Source: Streptomyces sp. RPA4-2 (GTDB taxonomy: Bacteria > Actinomycetota > Actinomycetes > Streptomycetales > Streptomycetaceae). From it: DNA of 64,000 nucleotides. Shown one piece after another: positions 28,633 through 37,416 of the stretch. Where the stretch lies: the NCBI RefSeq assembly GCF_012273515.2, contig NZ_CP050975.2, forward strand, positions 4,278,001-4,342,000, written 5' to 3'. A model generated the notes under the pieces. The model was not told the origin of the DNA, did not search any database, and worked only from the letters and a program-made list of their open reading frames with translations. Numbering within the stretch: the stretch's first letter is position 1; each line of letters starts with the position of its first letter. The position numbers were made by a program, and so were the translations under genes.

Positions 28633-29374
28633 CGTTCGCCCTCCTGCGCGCGAGGACCGCCTCCGCGAGGACGAGGTCCAGGGGACGCGTCACCTTGAAC
28701 GCCTCCTCGTGCCCCGGCACCACCACGACCCGCTCCCCGAGCCGCTCGACCATGCTCGCGTCGTCGGTCACGTCGTCGGTGACGGTGTCGTGGGCCCGTA
28801 CGAGGGTGGCCCGGTCGAAGCCCTGCGGGGTCTGCACGGCGCGCAGCCGCGCCCGCTCGGGTGTGCCGACGACGGGCTCCGGCGTCCCCGGCACGCTCGC
28901 CGGCTCGACCTGCTTGACGGTGTCGGCGAGCGGCAGCGCCGGTACGACGGCCGGCGCGCCGTCCCGTACCGCCTCGATGACGGCGTCCACCGTGTCCACC
29001 GGCACCAGCGGGCGGGCCGCGTCGTGCACGAGGACGATGTCGATCCCGGGCGGCAGCGCGTCGAGGCCGTACTTCACGGATTCCTGGCGGCTGTCCCCGC
29101 CGGCGACGACCAGGAAGTCGGTGCGCTCGGGCAGCGCGTGCGCGTCGAGCAGGGTCTTGACCTCGGCGGTCCCGTCGGGCGGCGCCACGACGACGACGAG
29201 CGAGACGGCGCGGGAGGCGGCCATGGCCCGCACCGCGTGGATGAGCATGGGCGTGCCGTTCAGCGCCCGGAGCGCCTTGGGGGCGCCCGGACCGAGGCGC
29301 ACACCCCGGCCGGCGGCCGGAATCACGGCCGCGACGGGGTTCCCGGACGGCGAAGGGCGCGAATCGTCAGACAT
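28622..29374 (-). CDS. ispD: 2-C-methyl-D-erythritol 4-phosphate cytidylyltransferase
   Basis: The 250-residue protein has the CTP-binding loop [18 protein letters not shown] near residues 18-35, the catalytic segment [10 protein letters not shown] and VQTPQGFDR, all typical of IspD. It makes CDP-methylerythritol from MEP and CTP, and its product passes to YchE-type kinase and then IspF. The gene leads the ispD-ispF pair downstream of carD. Confidence 0.93.
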   Translation of the reverse strand: MSDDSRPSPSGNPVAAVIPAAGRGVRLGPGAPKALRALNGTPMLIHAVRAMAASRAVSLVVVVAPPDGTAEVKTLLDAHALPERTDFLVVAGGDSRQESVKYGLDALPPGIDIVLVHDAARPLVPVDTVDAVIEAVRDGAPAVVPALPLADTVKQVEPASVPGTPEPVVGTPERARLRAVQTPQGFDRATLVRAHDTVTDDVTDDASMVERLGERVVVVPGHEEAFKVTRPLDLVLAEAVLARRRANDGF

Positions 29375-29779
29375 CGGTTCCTGTCAGGTTTGTGTACTCG
29401 GCCTGCTTGGGTATGGCCCTGGCGTGCCTCCCGCTCGCTGAGCGTGGGGGAGTGCCCGGCGCGACGTCCTGACCGGACCCTTCCGTGACATCCGGTCGAG
29501 TCGGCCGCCCCGGGCCCGGCACATCAAGTATCCCGGCGCATTCAAGTGCCGGGGCTGAGGTTTCGGGGCGGAGACTTCGGGGAGACCCGGGTTTCCGAGG
29601 AGATGCGGGTACGAACATGCCGCAGCGCCCGGCGACAGCAATTCCCATTGCGTCATCGGGCACCGCGGCATTTCATTGCACAGCTGCGCGGCCTTGTGCT
29701 TTACGTCAGAACGACTATCGTCCGAACGACAGATGAACCAACCCACCGTCCGAACGACCACCGTCCAGGCGCTGATGCG
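29375..29779. other. Intergenic region between carD and ispD, with 11/12-bp repeats
   Basis: No gene is supported. On the minus strand GTCGTTCGGACG occurs at 29719-29730 and 29747-29758, and with one change at 29704-29715. The adjoining 11-mers GTTCATCTGTC (29728-29738) and GTTCGGACGAT (29717-29727) resemble a weak PHO-box-like direct repeat. The region must carry the ispD promoter. Confidence 0.45.
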
Positions 29780-30262
29780 TCAGGACGCGAGAACCTCGTC
29801 GAGCAGAGCCTCGGCCTTGTCCTCGTTCGTGTTCTCCGCGAGGGCGAGTTCGCTCACCAGGATCTGCCGGGCCTTGGCAAGCATCCGCTTCTCACCGGCG
29901 GAGAGTCCGCGCTCGCGCTCACGACGCCACAGGTCACGCACGACTTCCGCGACCTTGATGACATCGCCGGAGGCGAGCTTCTCCAGATTTGCCTTGTAAC
30001 GACGCGACCAGTTCGTGGGCTCCTCGGCGTACGGCGCACGCAGCACCTCGAAGACCCGGTCCAGCCCGTCCTGACCGACCACATCACGCACGCCGACGAA
30101 CTCCGCATTGTCCGCTGGCACACGTACCGTCAGGTCGCCCTGGGCGACCTTCAGCACCAAGTAGGTCTTGTCCACGCCTTTGATCTGGCGAGTTTCGATG
30201 GCCTCGATCAGCGCGGCCCCGTGATGGGGATAGACCACGGTGTCGCCAACCTTGAACGTCAT
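29780..30262 (-). CDS. carD: CarD/CdnL-type RNA polymerase-binding transcription factor
   Basis: The 160-residue protein has the RNAP-interaction Tudor-like domain ([21 protein letters not shown], residues 3-65) and the helical DNA-contact domain with [17 protein letters not shown]. Trp85 is the residue that in mycobacterial CarD supports the upstream edge of the open bubble. It stabilises open complexes at rRNA and many other promoters. AAGGGG lies before ATG 30262. Confidence 0.93.
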   Translation of the reverse strand: MTFKVGDTVVYPHHGAALIEAIETRQIKGVDKTYLVLKVAQGDLTVRVPADNAEFVGVRDVVGQDGLDRVFEVLRAPYAEEPTNWSRRYKANLEKLASGDVIKVAEVVRDLWRRERERGLSAGEKRMLAKARQILVSELALAENTNEDKAEALLDEVLAS

Positions 30263-30883
30263 GTGACAGGTACCCCTTCCGTGGCTATCCAGGGTAACAC
30301 GGAAACTGCGTCTTCTGAATGGCGTTTTCGCAGGTCAGGGCATATCTCGGGGCTTGACAACCGCGACAGGAACGTGCTGCGAGGGGCGAGCGGAAGAGGG
30401 TATTCGCAGGTGGGAGCGGCTGTCCAGGGCAAGTGAAACGCGTACGGTACACACACCTGTAGACCCTGACCAGGGTCCGAACATCCCGTTTTGTCCTGCT
30501 CCAGGAGCTCGACTTCCGCTACTCCGTTCGGTTGCCGGAGTCGGGTACGAGACGAATCCGGAATTGATCACGCCTCTCACTGAACTGTCGATGATCAATT
30601 TTCTGGTCCGCCACGGATTCCCTACCGGAAAACCCCAAGCGGATCTCATGGCTACTTATGTGAATGGCAGACGAGCTGTGCCCAAAGGAGCCGTCGAGGC
30701 GGCTCCCGACGGCGCACGGACCGGCGTGCGCGGACGGCGCGACGGGGCTCGAGGGGGCGAAGGGGCGGGTCGGGTGCGGTGGCGCGGGAACGGCTCGGTA
30801 ACCTAAGGCCGCTGACAGACCCTTAGGGCGGCTTTACACAGGAGTCGCCCTGCTTCGCCCACGTTCAAGGAGTTGCCGCCGCC
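30263..30883. other. 620-bp divergent regulatory region of carD and a lipoprotein gene
   Basis: No gene is supported; the 150-codon frame at 30354-30806 has atypical codon use. TTGACA at 30353-30358 could be a -35 box on the plus strand. An unusually AT-rich patch lies at 30540-30680, ending in the inverted repeat GGAGCCG/CGGCTCC near 30689. Confidence 0.5.
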
Positions 30884-31540
30884 GTGAGCAGCAGCCTTCG
30901 ACGCGGCGCCCTCGCCGCCGCCGCCATTGCGTTCTCGATCGCCTCGCTCGCCGCGTGCGCTGCCGGCAACGACGCACAGACGCTGGAGGTCAAGCCGGAC
31001 AACGCGGCGACCAGCGTCGGCGACATCAAGATCCAGAACGCCCTCGTCATCACCCAGCCCGACACCACGTCCACGGGCCCGGCGGTGATCTCCGCGACCC
31101 TGTTCAACAACGGCCGCACCGCGCAGACCCTGGACTCGGTCAGCGTCGCCGGTGACGGCACCGCCCAGCTCACGCCCGCCACGGGCAAGGGCAAGCTGAC
31201 CATCCCGGCCGGCGGTTCCGTCATCCTCGGCGGCAAGGGCAACGCCTCCGCGGCCCTGTCCTCCCCCGGGACGACCGTCAAGGACGGCAACGCGCAGAAG
31301 ATCACCTTCACCTTCAGCAAGACCGGGGACGTGAACCTGCGCGCGTTCGTCGTCCCGGCCGCGAGCTACTTCACGAAGTGGGGTCCGAGCAACATCCCGG
31401 CGGCGCCCGGCGCGACGGCGACCGGCTCCGCGTCCGCCTCGCCGGACGCGTCCACCTCGCCGTCCGACTCCGTCTCGGGCACGCCGTCCGACTCGGCGTC
31501 GTCCGGGGCGACGGCCACGGAGTCCGCTTCCGGCCAGTGA
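30884..31540 (+). CDS. Secreted lipoprotein, LpqE/DUF461-like
   Basis: The 218-residue product has a lipoprotein signal peptide with the lipobox SLAAC (Cys25). The mature part is an immunoglobulin-like beta domain (IKIQNALVITQPDT, ISATLFNNGRTAQTLDSV) similar to the actinobacterial LpqE family, and then a Ser/Thr/Ala-rich tail of about 50 residues. It would be lipid-anchored on the outer face of the membrane. Its biochemical role is unknown. It starts at GTG 30884 and ends before a strong shared terminator. Confidence 0.82.
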   Translation: MSSSLRRGALAAAAIAFSIASLAACAAGNDAQTLEVKPDNAATSVGDIKIQNALVITQPDTTSTGPAVISATLFNNGRTAQTLDSVSVAGDGTAQLTPATGKGKLTIPAGGSVILGGKGNASAALSSPGTTVKDGNAQKITFTFSKTGDVNLRAFVVPAASYFTKWGPSNIPAAPGATATGSASASPDASTSPSDSVSGTPSDSASSGATATESASGQ

Positions 31541-31595
31541 CCGGAGTCCCGGCGTACATCCGGGACGCCGGGACGGTCACCGTACGACGCCCGTA

Positions 31596-31644
31596 CGACG
31601 CCGAAGGGCGGTACCCCTGGCAGGGGTACCGCCCTTCGGCGTCG
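31596..31644. terminator. Bidirectional terminator between the lipoprotein gene and phoP
   Basis: A perfect 23-bp stem (31596-31618 with 31622-31644) with loop GGC lies between the two convergent genes. Confidence 0.93.
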
Positions 31645-31720
31645 TCGTGCCGCCACGCGCGCGGTGGCAGGCGGTTTCCGGGCGCCGGATTCCCGGGCGC
31701 CCGTCCTCAGGAGGGCCGGT

Positions 31721-32401
31721 TTACGGCTCGAACTTGTAGCCGAGCCCGCGCACCGTCACCAGGTATCGCGGCGCACCCGGGTCCGGCTCGATCTTCGCGC
31801 GCAGGCGCTTGACGTGGACGTCGAGGGTCTTGGTGTCGCCCACGTAGTCGGCGCCCCACACCCGGTCGATGAGCTGCATACGGGTCAGCACGCGGCCCGC
31901 GTTGCGCAGCAGCATCTCCAGCAGGTCGAACTCCTTCAGCGGGAGGTCGACCTTGGAGCCGGAGACGGTGACCACGTGGCGGTCGACGTCCATCCGGACG
32001 GGACCGGCCTCCAGGGCGGCCGGAGTGACCTCCTCGGGCTCGCCCCGGCGGCGCAGGACGGCCCGGATACGGGCGACCAGCTCGCGGGACGAGAAGGGCT
32101 TGGTGACGTAGTCGTCGGCTCCTATTTCCAGCCCGACGACCTTGTCGATCTCGCTGTCCTTGGCGGTGACCATGATCACCGGAACGTTGGAGCGGCCGCG
32201 CAGCTGCCGGCACACCTCCGTGCCGGGCAGCCCCGGCAGCATCAGGTCGAGGAGGACGAGGTCGGCGCCGTTGCGCTCGAACTCGTCGAGTCCGTCGGGC
32301 CCGGTGGTCGCGATGGCGACCTCGAAGCCCTCCTTGCGGAGCATGTACGACAGGGCGTCGGAGAAGGACTCCTCGTCCTCGACGACGAGCACTCGGGTCA
32401 C
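31721..32401 (-). CDS. phoP: Phosphate response regulator PhoP (RegX3-type)
   Basis: The 226-residue OmpR-family regulator has a receiver domain with acidic pocket VVEDE (6-10), phospho-acceptor Asp52 (LVLLDLMLPG) and Lys101 (TKPFS), and a winged-helix output domain (DTKTLDVHVKRLRAKIE). In Streptomyces PhoP binds PHO boxes and controls phosphate scavenging and antibiotic onset. Its ATG overlaps the phoR stop by 4 bp, so the two are translated together. The identity rests on the adjacent phoU and PHO box. Confidence 0.92.
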   Translation of the reverse strand: MTRVLVVEDEESFSDALSYMLRKEGFEVAIATTGPDGLDEFERNGADLVLLDLMLPGLPGTEVCRQLRGRSNVPVIMVTAKDSEIDKVVGLEIGADDYVTKPFSSRELVARIRAVLRRRGEPEEVTPAALEAGPVRMDVDRHVVTVSGSKVDLPLKEFDLLEMLLRNAGRVLTRMQLIDRVWGADYVGDTKTLDVHVKRLRAKIEPDPGAPRYLVTVRGLGYKFEP

Positions 32402-33675
32402 GGAAGGACCTCCGGGGCAGGAAGCGGTTCATACGGGGATGAGACGGTGGTCGTCCCGTCGGGCTGCTCGGTCTCGTCGTCTTCGTCGAGTCCGGGCATG
32501 TGGTGATCGATCACGCGGTCGCGGGCCGCACCCGCCTCCGGCAGCCGCAGGGTGAACGTGGAGCCCTGACCCTCGGAGCTCCACACCGTGACCTCCCCGC
32601 CGTGCGAGGCGGCCACGTGCTTGACGATCGCGAGACCCAGGCCCGTACCGCCGGTCTGGCGGGAACGGGCCGGGTCGACGCGGTAGAAGCGCTCGAAGAC
32701 GCGCTCCCGGTCCTTCTCGGAGATGCCGATGCCCTGATCGGTCACGGCGATCTCGATGAGGTCTCCGCCGGGCGCGGTCACCCGGCGCGCGGCTATGCCC
32801 ACCCGGGTACGGGCGGGCGAGTAGTTGACGGCGTTCTCGACGAGGTTGCCGAGGGCCGCGGCCAGCTGGCCACGGTTTCCCCAGATGCTCAGCTCGGCGG
32901 TGCCGCCGGCGGCCATGGTGATCTGCTTGGTGCCGGCCTGGTGGCGGCACCGGTCGACGGCCTCGGCGACGAGTTCGCCGACCCGTACGGGCTCGGCGTC
33001 CTCCAGAGGGTCGTCGTTCTGCACCCTCGACAGGTCGATGAGTTCCTGCACGAGATTGGTGAGCCGGGTGGCCTCGATCTGCATGCGCCCGGCGAAGCGC
33101 TCCACGGCCTCCGGGTCGTCCGAGGCGTCCATCACGGCCTCGGAGAGCAGGGAGAGCGCGCCGACGGGTGTCTTCAGCTCATGGCTCACGTTGGCGACGA
33201 AGTCACGCCGTACGGCCTCGATGCGCCGCGCCTCGGTGAGGTCCTCGACCAGCAGCAGTACGAGCCGGGAGCCGAGCGGCGCGACGCGCGCGGAGACGGC
33301 CAGGGCCTCACCGCGTCCCGTTCCCCTTCTCGGCAGATCCAGTTCGACCTGGCGTATCTCGCCGTCCCGGCGGGTGTCACGCGCCATCTGCAGCATGGGT
33401 TCGACGGCGAGCTTGCCGCCGCGGACCAGCCCGAGGGCGTACGCGGCGGAGCTGGCCTTGACGACGGCATCGGCCTCGTCGAGTACGACAGCGGAGGAGC
33501 GGAGCACGGAGAGGACCGTGTCGACACCTGGCGGAAGCACCGGGTCCGTGTGAAGCGAGGTGCGGGTGGGGCGTTTCTGGTCGCGCTCGCTCCAGCGGAA
33601 CGCCAGCATGGCGATGACACCGGTGAGCACTCCGGCGATCGCTGCCGCTGCGGCGACCGCCGCGTTCACGTCCAT
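32398..33675 (-). CDS. phoR: Phosphate sensor histidine kinase PhoR (SenX3-type)
   Basis: The 425-residue protein has one N-terminal membrane segment (AAAAAIAGVLTGVIAMLAF), a PAS-like region, a HisKA box with His165 (FVANVSHELKTPVGAL), and an ATPase domain with N box NLVENAVNYS, G boxes DQGIGIS and GGTGLGLAIVKH. It phosphorylates PhoP when phosphate is low. It lacks a large extracellular sensor, as usual for this group, in which PhoU and the Pst system relay the signal. It diverges from phoU across a PHO box. Confidence 0.92.
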   Translation of the reverse strand: MDVNAAVAAAAAIAGVLTGVIAMLAFRWSERDQKRPTRTSLHTDPVLPPGVDTVLSVLRSSAVVLDEADAVVKASSAAYALGLVRGGKLAVEPMLQMARDTRRDGEIRQVELDLPRRGTGRGEALAVSARVAPLGSRLVLLLVEDLTEARRIEAVRRDFVANVSHELKTPVGALSLLSEAVMDASDDPEAVERFAGRMQIEATRLTNLVQELIDLSRVQNDDPLEDAEPVRVGELVAEAVDRCRHQAGTKQITMAAGGTAELSIWGNRGQLAAALGNLVENAVNYSPARTRVGIAARRVTAPGGDLIEIAVTDQGIGISEKDRERVFERFYRVDPARSRQTGGTGLGLAIVKHVAASHGGEVTVWSSEGQGSTFTLRLPEAGAARDRVIDHHMPGLDEDDETEQPDGTTTVSSPYEPLPAPEVLP

Positions 33676-33748
33676 GCCCCCAGGTTAGGCATGTCGACAC
33701 GCCAGTCCACAGCCATCCGAGTGCGACCTCGAACACTCGTCGCCCAGA

Positions 33749-33781
33749 GTTCACCCAGGAGCCAGGGGTGGTTCATTTGGG
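33749..33781. promoter_or_regulatory. PHO box between phoR and phoU
   Basis: Three 11-bp units run in tandem: GTTCACCCAGG (33749-33759), a degenerate middle unit (33760-33770) and GTTCATTTGGG (33771-33781). The outer units fit the Streptomyces PhoP direct-repeat consensus GTTCAYYYRSG. It lies in the divergent promoter region, so PhoP probably controls both its own operon and phoU. Confidence 0.75.
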
Positions 33782-33858
33782 ATGCCGGAAACGGACGCGT
33801 ACGAGCCGGAACGTGGGAGCGTGGGGTTCACGGGGCCCGTCCGGCGGTCAGTAGATGC

Positions 33859-33888
33859 CTTGGGGGTCCGGCCCCCAGGCCCCCAAAG
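33859..33888 (+). promoter_or_regulatory. Hairpin in the phoU leader
   Basis: TTGGGGG (33860-33866) pairs with CCCCCAA (33880-33886) around a 13-base loop, 25 bp before the phoU start. It could be an attenuator or stabilise the leader mRNA; no T-tract follows. Confidence 0.4.
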
Positions 33889-33912
33889 GTGACGTAAGAG
33901 AGGGACAACACG

Positions 33913-34602
33913 ATGCGTGACGCGTACCACGAGGAACTTGACTCGATCGGCGAGGGCCTGGTCGAGATGGCCCGGCTCGTCGGGTCGGCGATCGGACGCG
34001 CCACGACGGCCATCCTCGACGCCGACCTGAAGCTCGCCGAGAGCGTGATCGCGGCCGATCAGAAGGTCGACGATCTCCAGCACGAGCTGGAGGCCCGCGC
34101 GATAGCCCTGCTGGCCCGCCAGCAGCCGGTGGCGACGGACCTGCGCATCGTGGTCACGTCCCTGCGGATGTCGGCGGACCTGGAGCGCGCCGGCGACCTG
34201 GCCCAGCACGTCGCGAAGCTGGCCCGGCTGCGTTTCCCCGAGCGCGGGGTCCCGCACGACCTGCACGCCACGATCCTGGAGATGGGCCAGCTCGCCCAGC
34301 GCCTGATGGCCAAGGCGGCCGAGGTCGTCATCACCAAGGACGTCGACCTCGCGCTCCAGCTGGAGCAGGACGACGACGACATGGACCTCCTCCACCGCAC
34401 CCTCTTCCAGCACCTTCTCGACGACCGCTGGAAGCACGGCATCGAGACGGCCGTCGACGTGACCCTGCTCGGCCGCTACTACGAGCGCTTCGCCGACCAC
34501 GCGGTGTCGGTGGCCAAGCGCGTGGTGTACCTGGTGACGGGCGAGCACGCGGACGAGCTCCAGGCCGACATCCACCCCGTCACGGGGGCGGAAGGCGTCT
34601 GA
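33913..34602 (+). CDS. phoU: Phosphate signalling protein PhoU
   Basis: The 229-residue protein consists of two PhoU three-helix repeats with the metal-binding ExxxD-type signatures (DLRIVVTSLRMSADLERAGD and RYYERFADHAVSV). PhoU links the Pst transporter to PhoR and holds the kinase off when phosphate is ample. It diverges from phoR with a PHO box between. The start is ATG 33913. Confidence 0.93.
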   Translation: MRDAYHEELDSIGEGLVEMARLVGSAIGRATTAILDADLKLAESVIAADQKVDDLQHELEARAIALLARQQPVATDLRIVVTSLRMSADLERAGDLAQHVAKLARLRFPERGVPHDLHATILEMGQLAQRLMAKAAEVVITKDVDLALQLEQDDDDMDLLHRTLFQHLLDDRWKHGIETAVDVTLLGRYYERFADHAVSVAKRVVYLVTGEHADELQADIHPVTGAEGV

Positions 34603-34760
34603 GACCGGGGGGCGGGGAGGCTGAGACCGGGGCCGAGGGGACCGCGACAGGGCGGGGAAGGCCTGTTCCCGGGCTCCGGGGGCGCTCGCGAGCCTCAGTG
34701 CGCCGTTGATGCGCCCAGCGGAGCGGGCATGGAATAGGCGTAGGCACCCATGCCTCGATG

Positions 34761-34782
34761 CCTCACTGAGGCCTCATTGAGG
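34761..34782. promoter_or_regulatory. Two abutting 11-bp palindromes at the ribosome binding site of the Cys-rich peptide gene
   Basis: CCTCACTGAGG (34761-34771) and CCTCATTGAGG (34772-34782) are near-identical palindromes placed back to back. The second ends inside the GGGAG ribosome binding site of the gene at 34792, so a bound repressor or an RNA fold could control translation. Confidence 0.5.
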
Positions 34783-34791
34783 GAGAACCCC

Positions 34792-34944
34792 ATGGCCGAA
34801 TCCCCCGCCACGCCCGACCCCACCCTGGACCGGGACACCGAACAGCCCGCCGACATCAAGAGCCTCCCCCTGTTCGGCGCCTGCGGCTGCGGCTCCGGCT
34901 GCGGGTGCGGCTGCCAGTCCGGCAACCCCTGCCAGTGCGGCTGA
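34792..34944 (+). CDS. Cys-rich 50-residue peptide, possible metal binder
   Basis: The first 29 residues are polar and Pro-rich; the last 20 hold seven cysteines in the pattern CGCGSGCGCGC then CQCG at the C-terminus. The start is fixed by GGGAG seven bases before ATG 34792. Spacing of CxC pairs suggests a metallothionein-like thiolate cluster, but similar C-terminal Cys-rich small proteins of Streptomyces have no proven role. It follows phoU by 189 bp and ends before its own terminator. Confidence 0.75.
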   Translation: MAESPATPDPTLDRDTEQPADIKSLPLFGACGCGSGCGCGCQSGNPCQCG

Positions 34945-34980
34945 CCGGACACCCCGGCGCACAAGGGCACACGGATCCAG

Positions 34981-35007
34981 AGGGCCCCGTCACCACGGCG
35001 GGGCCCT
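34981..35007 (+). terminator. Terminator of the Cys-rich peptide gene
   Basis: AGGGCCCCG (34981-34989) pairs perfectly with CGGGGCCCT (34999-35007), followed by TCCTCC. Confidence 0.85.
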
Positions 35008-35122
35008 TCCTCCACGTACGGCCCCCCCCCCCGAGGGGAGAACGTGCGCCGAGCACCGGGCCGCACCCAACGGTAAAATAAGCCACGAAAGGTACATCTC
35101 CGCAGCAAGTGGGAGACGTTCC

Positions 35123-35668
35123 ATGCGCAAGATTCGCCCACGCAGTGCCGGCGCGGCCGCGGGTCTGGCCGCCGCCCTCCTCATCGCCGCTCCCACGGCG
35201 TCGGCCGCCTGGTCGGCCACCCCGTCCGCCTCCGACACCGGCCGACGGATTCACCAGCACACGGAAATCATCCAGCTGGTCGCCAGGCAGACCCATTCCG
35301 AGACCCTCGACGCGGGCAAGAAGGGGCTCGGTCCGGGAGACGAGATCATCATCGCCGAGAACCTCTACCGCGACGGCAAGAAGATCGGCGACCACAGTGT
35401 CGTCTGCACGTACGTCCGGACCGAGCCGGGCGAACTCCAGTGCCTCGGCACCTTCGACCTGCCCCAGGGACAGATCACCTCGCAGGCCCTGCTGCACCTG
35501 CCGGCCGCCGCCACGGTCGACATCGCCATCACCGGCGGTACGGGGGACTACCGCTCGGCCCGGGGCTTCGTGCACACCGTCCCTGCGGGCACGCACACCG
35601 TCCCTGCGGCCGTGACGGAACGACGGCTCACCTTCCACATCCTCGTGGACGACCAGCAGGAGGACTGA
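35123..35668 (+). CDS. Secreted allene-oxide-cyclase-barrel-like protein
   Basis: The 181-residue product has a Sec signal peptide (AAAGLAAALLIAAPTASAAW, cleavage near 28-30). The mature domain resembles the dirigent/allene oxide cyclase beta-barrel family: LGPGDEIIIAENLYRDGKKIGD, VVCTYV and the TGGTGDYRSARGF loop. Members in actinomycetes are of unknown or non-catalytic function. A short duplication (THTVPA twice) is present near residue 155. It is followed after five bases by a short-chain dehydrogenase gene, so the two are co-translated. Confidence 0.75.
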   Translation: MRKIRPRSAGAAAGLAAALLIAAPTASAAWSATPSASDTGRRIHQHTEIIQLVARQTHSETLDAGKKGLGPGDEIIIAENLYRDGKKIGDHSVVCTYVRTEPGELQCLGTFDLPQGQITSQALLHLPAAATVDIAITGGTGDYRSARGFVHTVPAGTHTVPAAVTERRLTFHILVDDQQED

Positions 35669-35673
35669 CGACC

Positions 35674-36435
35674 ATGACCGGCGCGCCCGCCGTCCAAGGC
35701 CCCCACCGCCCGTACGACCTCGCCGGCCGGACGGTCGTGGTGATCGGCGGCAGCGCGGGCATCGGGCTGGAAACCGCCCGCCGGGTCCGCGCGGACGGCG
35801 GCCGGCTGATCCTGGTGGGCCGGGACCCCGAGCGGCTGCGGCAGGCGGCGAGCGCCCTCGAACCGCTCGCCACGGCGGCGTTCGACGCCGGCGACACCGA
35901 GCGGCTGAGGCGGTTCTTCGAGGACCTTCCCGGACCGGTCGACCATGTGATGGTCACCGCCGGCGGCCCCTTCTACATGCCCTTGGCCGACATGGACCCC
36001 ACCGTCGCCGGTGACCACATGGGCGAGCGGCTCGCGATGACACTCGCGGTCGGCCTCTACAGCCGCGACAAGGTCCGGGCCGGAGGCACCCTGTTGTTCG
36101 TCGGCGGCACCGGAGGGCGGCGCCCCGGCATCGGCATGTCCGTCGCCTCCGCCCTCACCGCGGCACTGCCCGCCCTCGTCGCCAACCTGGCACTCGAACT
36201 GGCGCCGGTCCGGGTGAACCTCATCGCCGCCGGATTCGTCGACACGCCCCTGTCGGCCACGCTCCTTGACGATCAACTGGAGTCCCGGCGCGAGGAGTTG
36301 CGCGCGACGCTGCCCATCCGACGGGTCGTCGGGCCGGCCGACGTGGCCGCCCTGGCCGTACACATCATGGTCAATGACGCGCTGACCGGCGGCACGTACG
36401 ACATCGACGGCGGCCAGCAGCTCGTGGCGCGCTGA
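35674..36435 (+). CDS. SDR-family protein lacking the usual catalytic Tyr-Lys pair
   Basis: The 253-residue protein has the NAD(P) motif VVVIGGSAGIGLE (22-33) and the C-terminal TYDIDGGQQL of classical SDRs. At the position of the YxxxK active site the sequence reads GMSVASALTAAL, with neither Tyr nor Lys, so it may be a non-catalytic or atypical SDR. ATG 35674 is used because GGAGG lies ten bases upstream. It is coupled to the preceding secreted protein gene. Confidence 0.8.
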   Translation: MTGAPAVQGPHRPYDLAGRTVVVIGGSAGIGLETARRVRADGGRLILVGRDPERLRQAASALEPLATAAFDAGDTERLRRFFEDLPGPVDHVMVTAGGPFYMPLADMDPTVAGDHMGERLAMTLAVGLYSRDKVRAGGTLLFVGGTGGRRPGIGMSVASALTAALPALVANLALELAPVRVNLIAAGFVDTPLSATLLDDQLESRREELRATLPIRRVVGPADVAALAVHIMVNDALTGGTYDIDGGQQLVAR

Positions 36436-36483
36436 CGGTTCCAGCGCGCTCGGACCAGCCCCGGCCGCCCGCACGGTTCCCGT

Positions 36484-36511
36484 GTGCTCGGTCCCGCGTG
36501 CTCGGTCCCGC
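36484..36511. repeat. 14-bp tandem repeat and duplicated gene end
   Basis: GTGCTCGGTCCCGC occurs twice (36484-36497, 36498-36511) and begins a third time. On either side, CAGCCCCGGCCGCCCG occurs at about 36455 and 36521, the second copy being the 3' end of the minus-strand SDR gene, so this spacer looks like a small local duplication. Confidence 0.7.
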
Positions 36512-36515
36512 GTGC

Positions 36516-37235
36516 TCAGATCAGCCCCGGCCGCCCGGACAGTTGGGGGTACAGCGCCCCCGGCCCCTCGGCCAGCGCCGCCTGGGCCTGCCTGCTGGCG
36601 TCGTCGGCGAGCACCTCGTGGAGTCCGGCCTCGACACCGTCGAGCGCCGCACGGGCCACCGCGACCGGATCGGCCTTCGGACCCGCCACGCTCGCGGCCA
36701 TGTCCGTCGCCATGTAACTGACGTGCAGGGCGGTGACCTGCGTGCCCTGTTCCGCGAGAGCCAGCCGCAAGGAGTTCGTCACCGACCACTCGGCGGACTT
36801 GGCCGCGGCGTAACCGGCGCTGGCCGTGACCGACAGCCAGGACAGCACCGACAGCACGTTGACGATCGCGCCGCCCCCGTTGCGTCCGAGGGCGGGGGCG
36901 AAGGCCCTGCACATGGAGAGAGTGCCGAGAACGTGTGTCTCGAACTCGGTGCGGAACGCGTCCAGGCCGGTCGTGAGCACGTCGGCCCGGGTCGTCGAAC
37001 CGGCGTTGTTGACGAGCAGCGTCACGTCCTGCGCCAGGTCCGCCACCGCGCGCACGGATTCCGGGTCGGTGATGTCCACGGCGACGGGGACCACCCCGGG
37101 CACCGTGACCTTCCCGGGGTCGCGGGCTCCGGCGTAGACCTTGGCCGCTCCGGCGGCGACCAGCTCCCGTGCGAACTGTTCACCGAGTCCGCGGTTCGCT
37201 CCGGTGACGAGGGCGATCGAGTCCTGGATCTTCAT
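36516..37235 (-). CDS. Short-chain dehydrogenase/reductase
   Basis: The 239-residue SDR has TGANRGLG at 11-18, NNAG in LLVNNAGST, and an intact active site with Ser (VLSVLSW) and GYAAAKSA. It is a classical NAD(P)-dependent oxidoreductase; the substrate is unknown. It starts at ATG 37235 and converges on the SDR-like gene before it. Confidence 0.85.
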   Translation of the reverse strand: MKIQDSIALVTGANRGLGEQFARELVAAGAAKVYAGARDPGKVTVPGVVPVAVDITDPESVRAVADLAQDVTLLVNNAGSTTRADVLTTGLDAFRTEFETHVLGTLSMCRAFAPALGRNGGGAIVNVLSVLSWLSVTASAGYAAAKSAEWSVTNSLRLALAEQGTQVTALHVSYMATDMAASVAGPKADPVAVARAALDGVEAGLHEVLADDASRQAQAALAEGPGALYPQLSGRPGLI

Positions 37236-37416
37236 AGGGGCACCTCACGGCATGGGTTGCGGGCCGAGACCGGCGCCGCGACCAGGCACGACAGCGCGAC
37301 GCCACCCCTTCTTCGAACGTATACCGCCCCCCGCGCGGTCACCACCCGAACCGGCGGGGCTCGGGTGAGTAGGCGTACTCATGACGCGCGCGGCCGCCCG
37401 GGAGAGGATCAGGGGC

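Noticed and set aside
30354..30806. 150-codon open frame between carD and the lipoprotein gene
   Set aside because: Codon use and base composition are unlike genes here, no domain is recognised, and it covers a promoter region.
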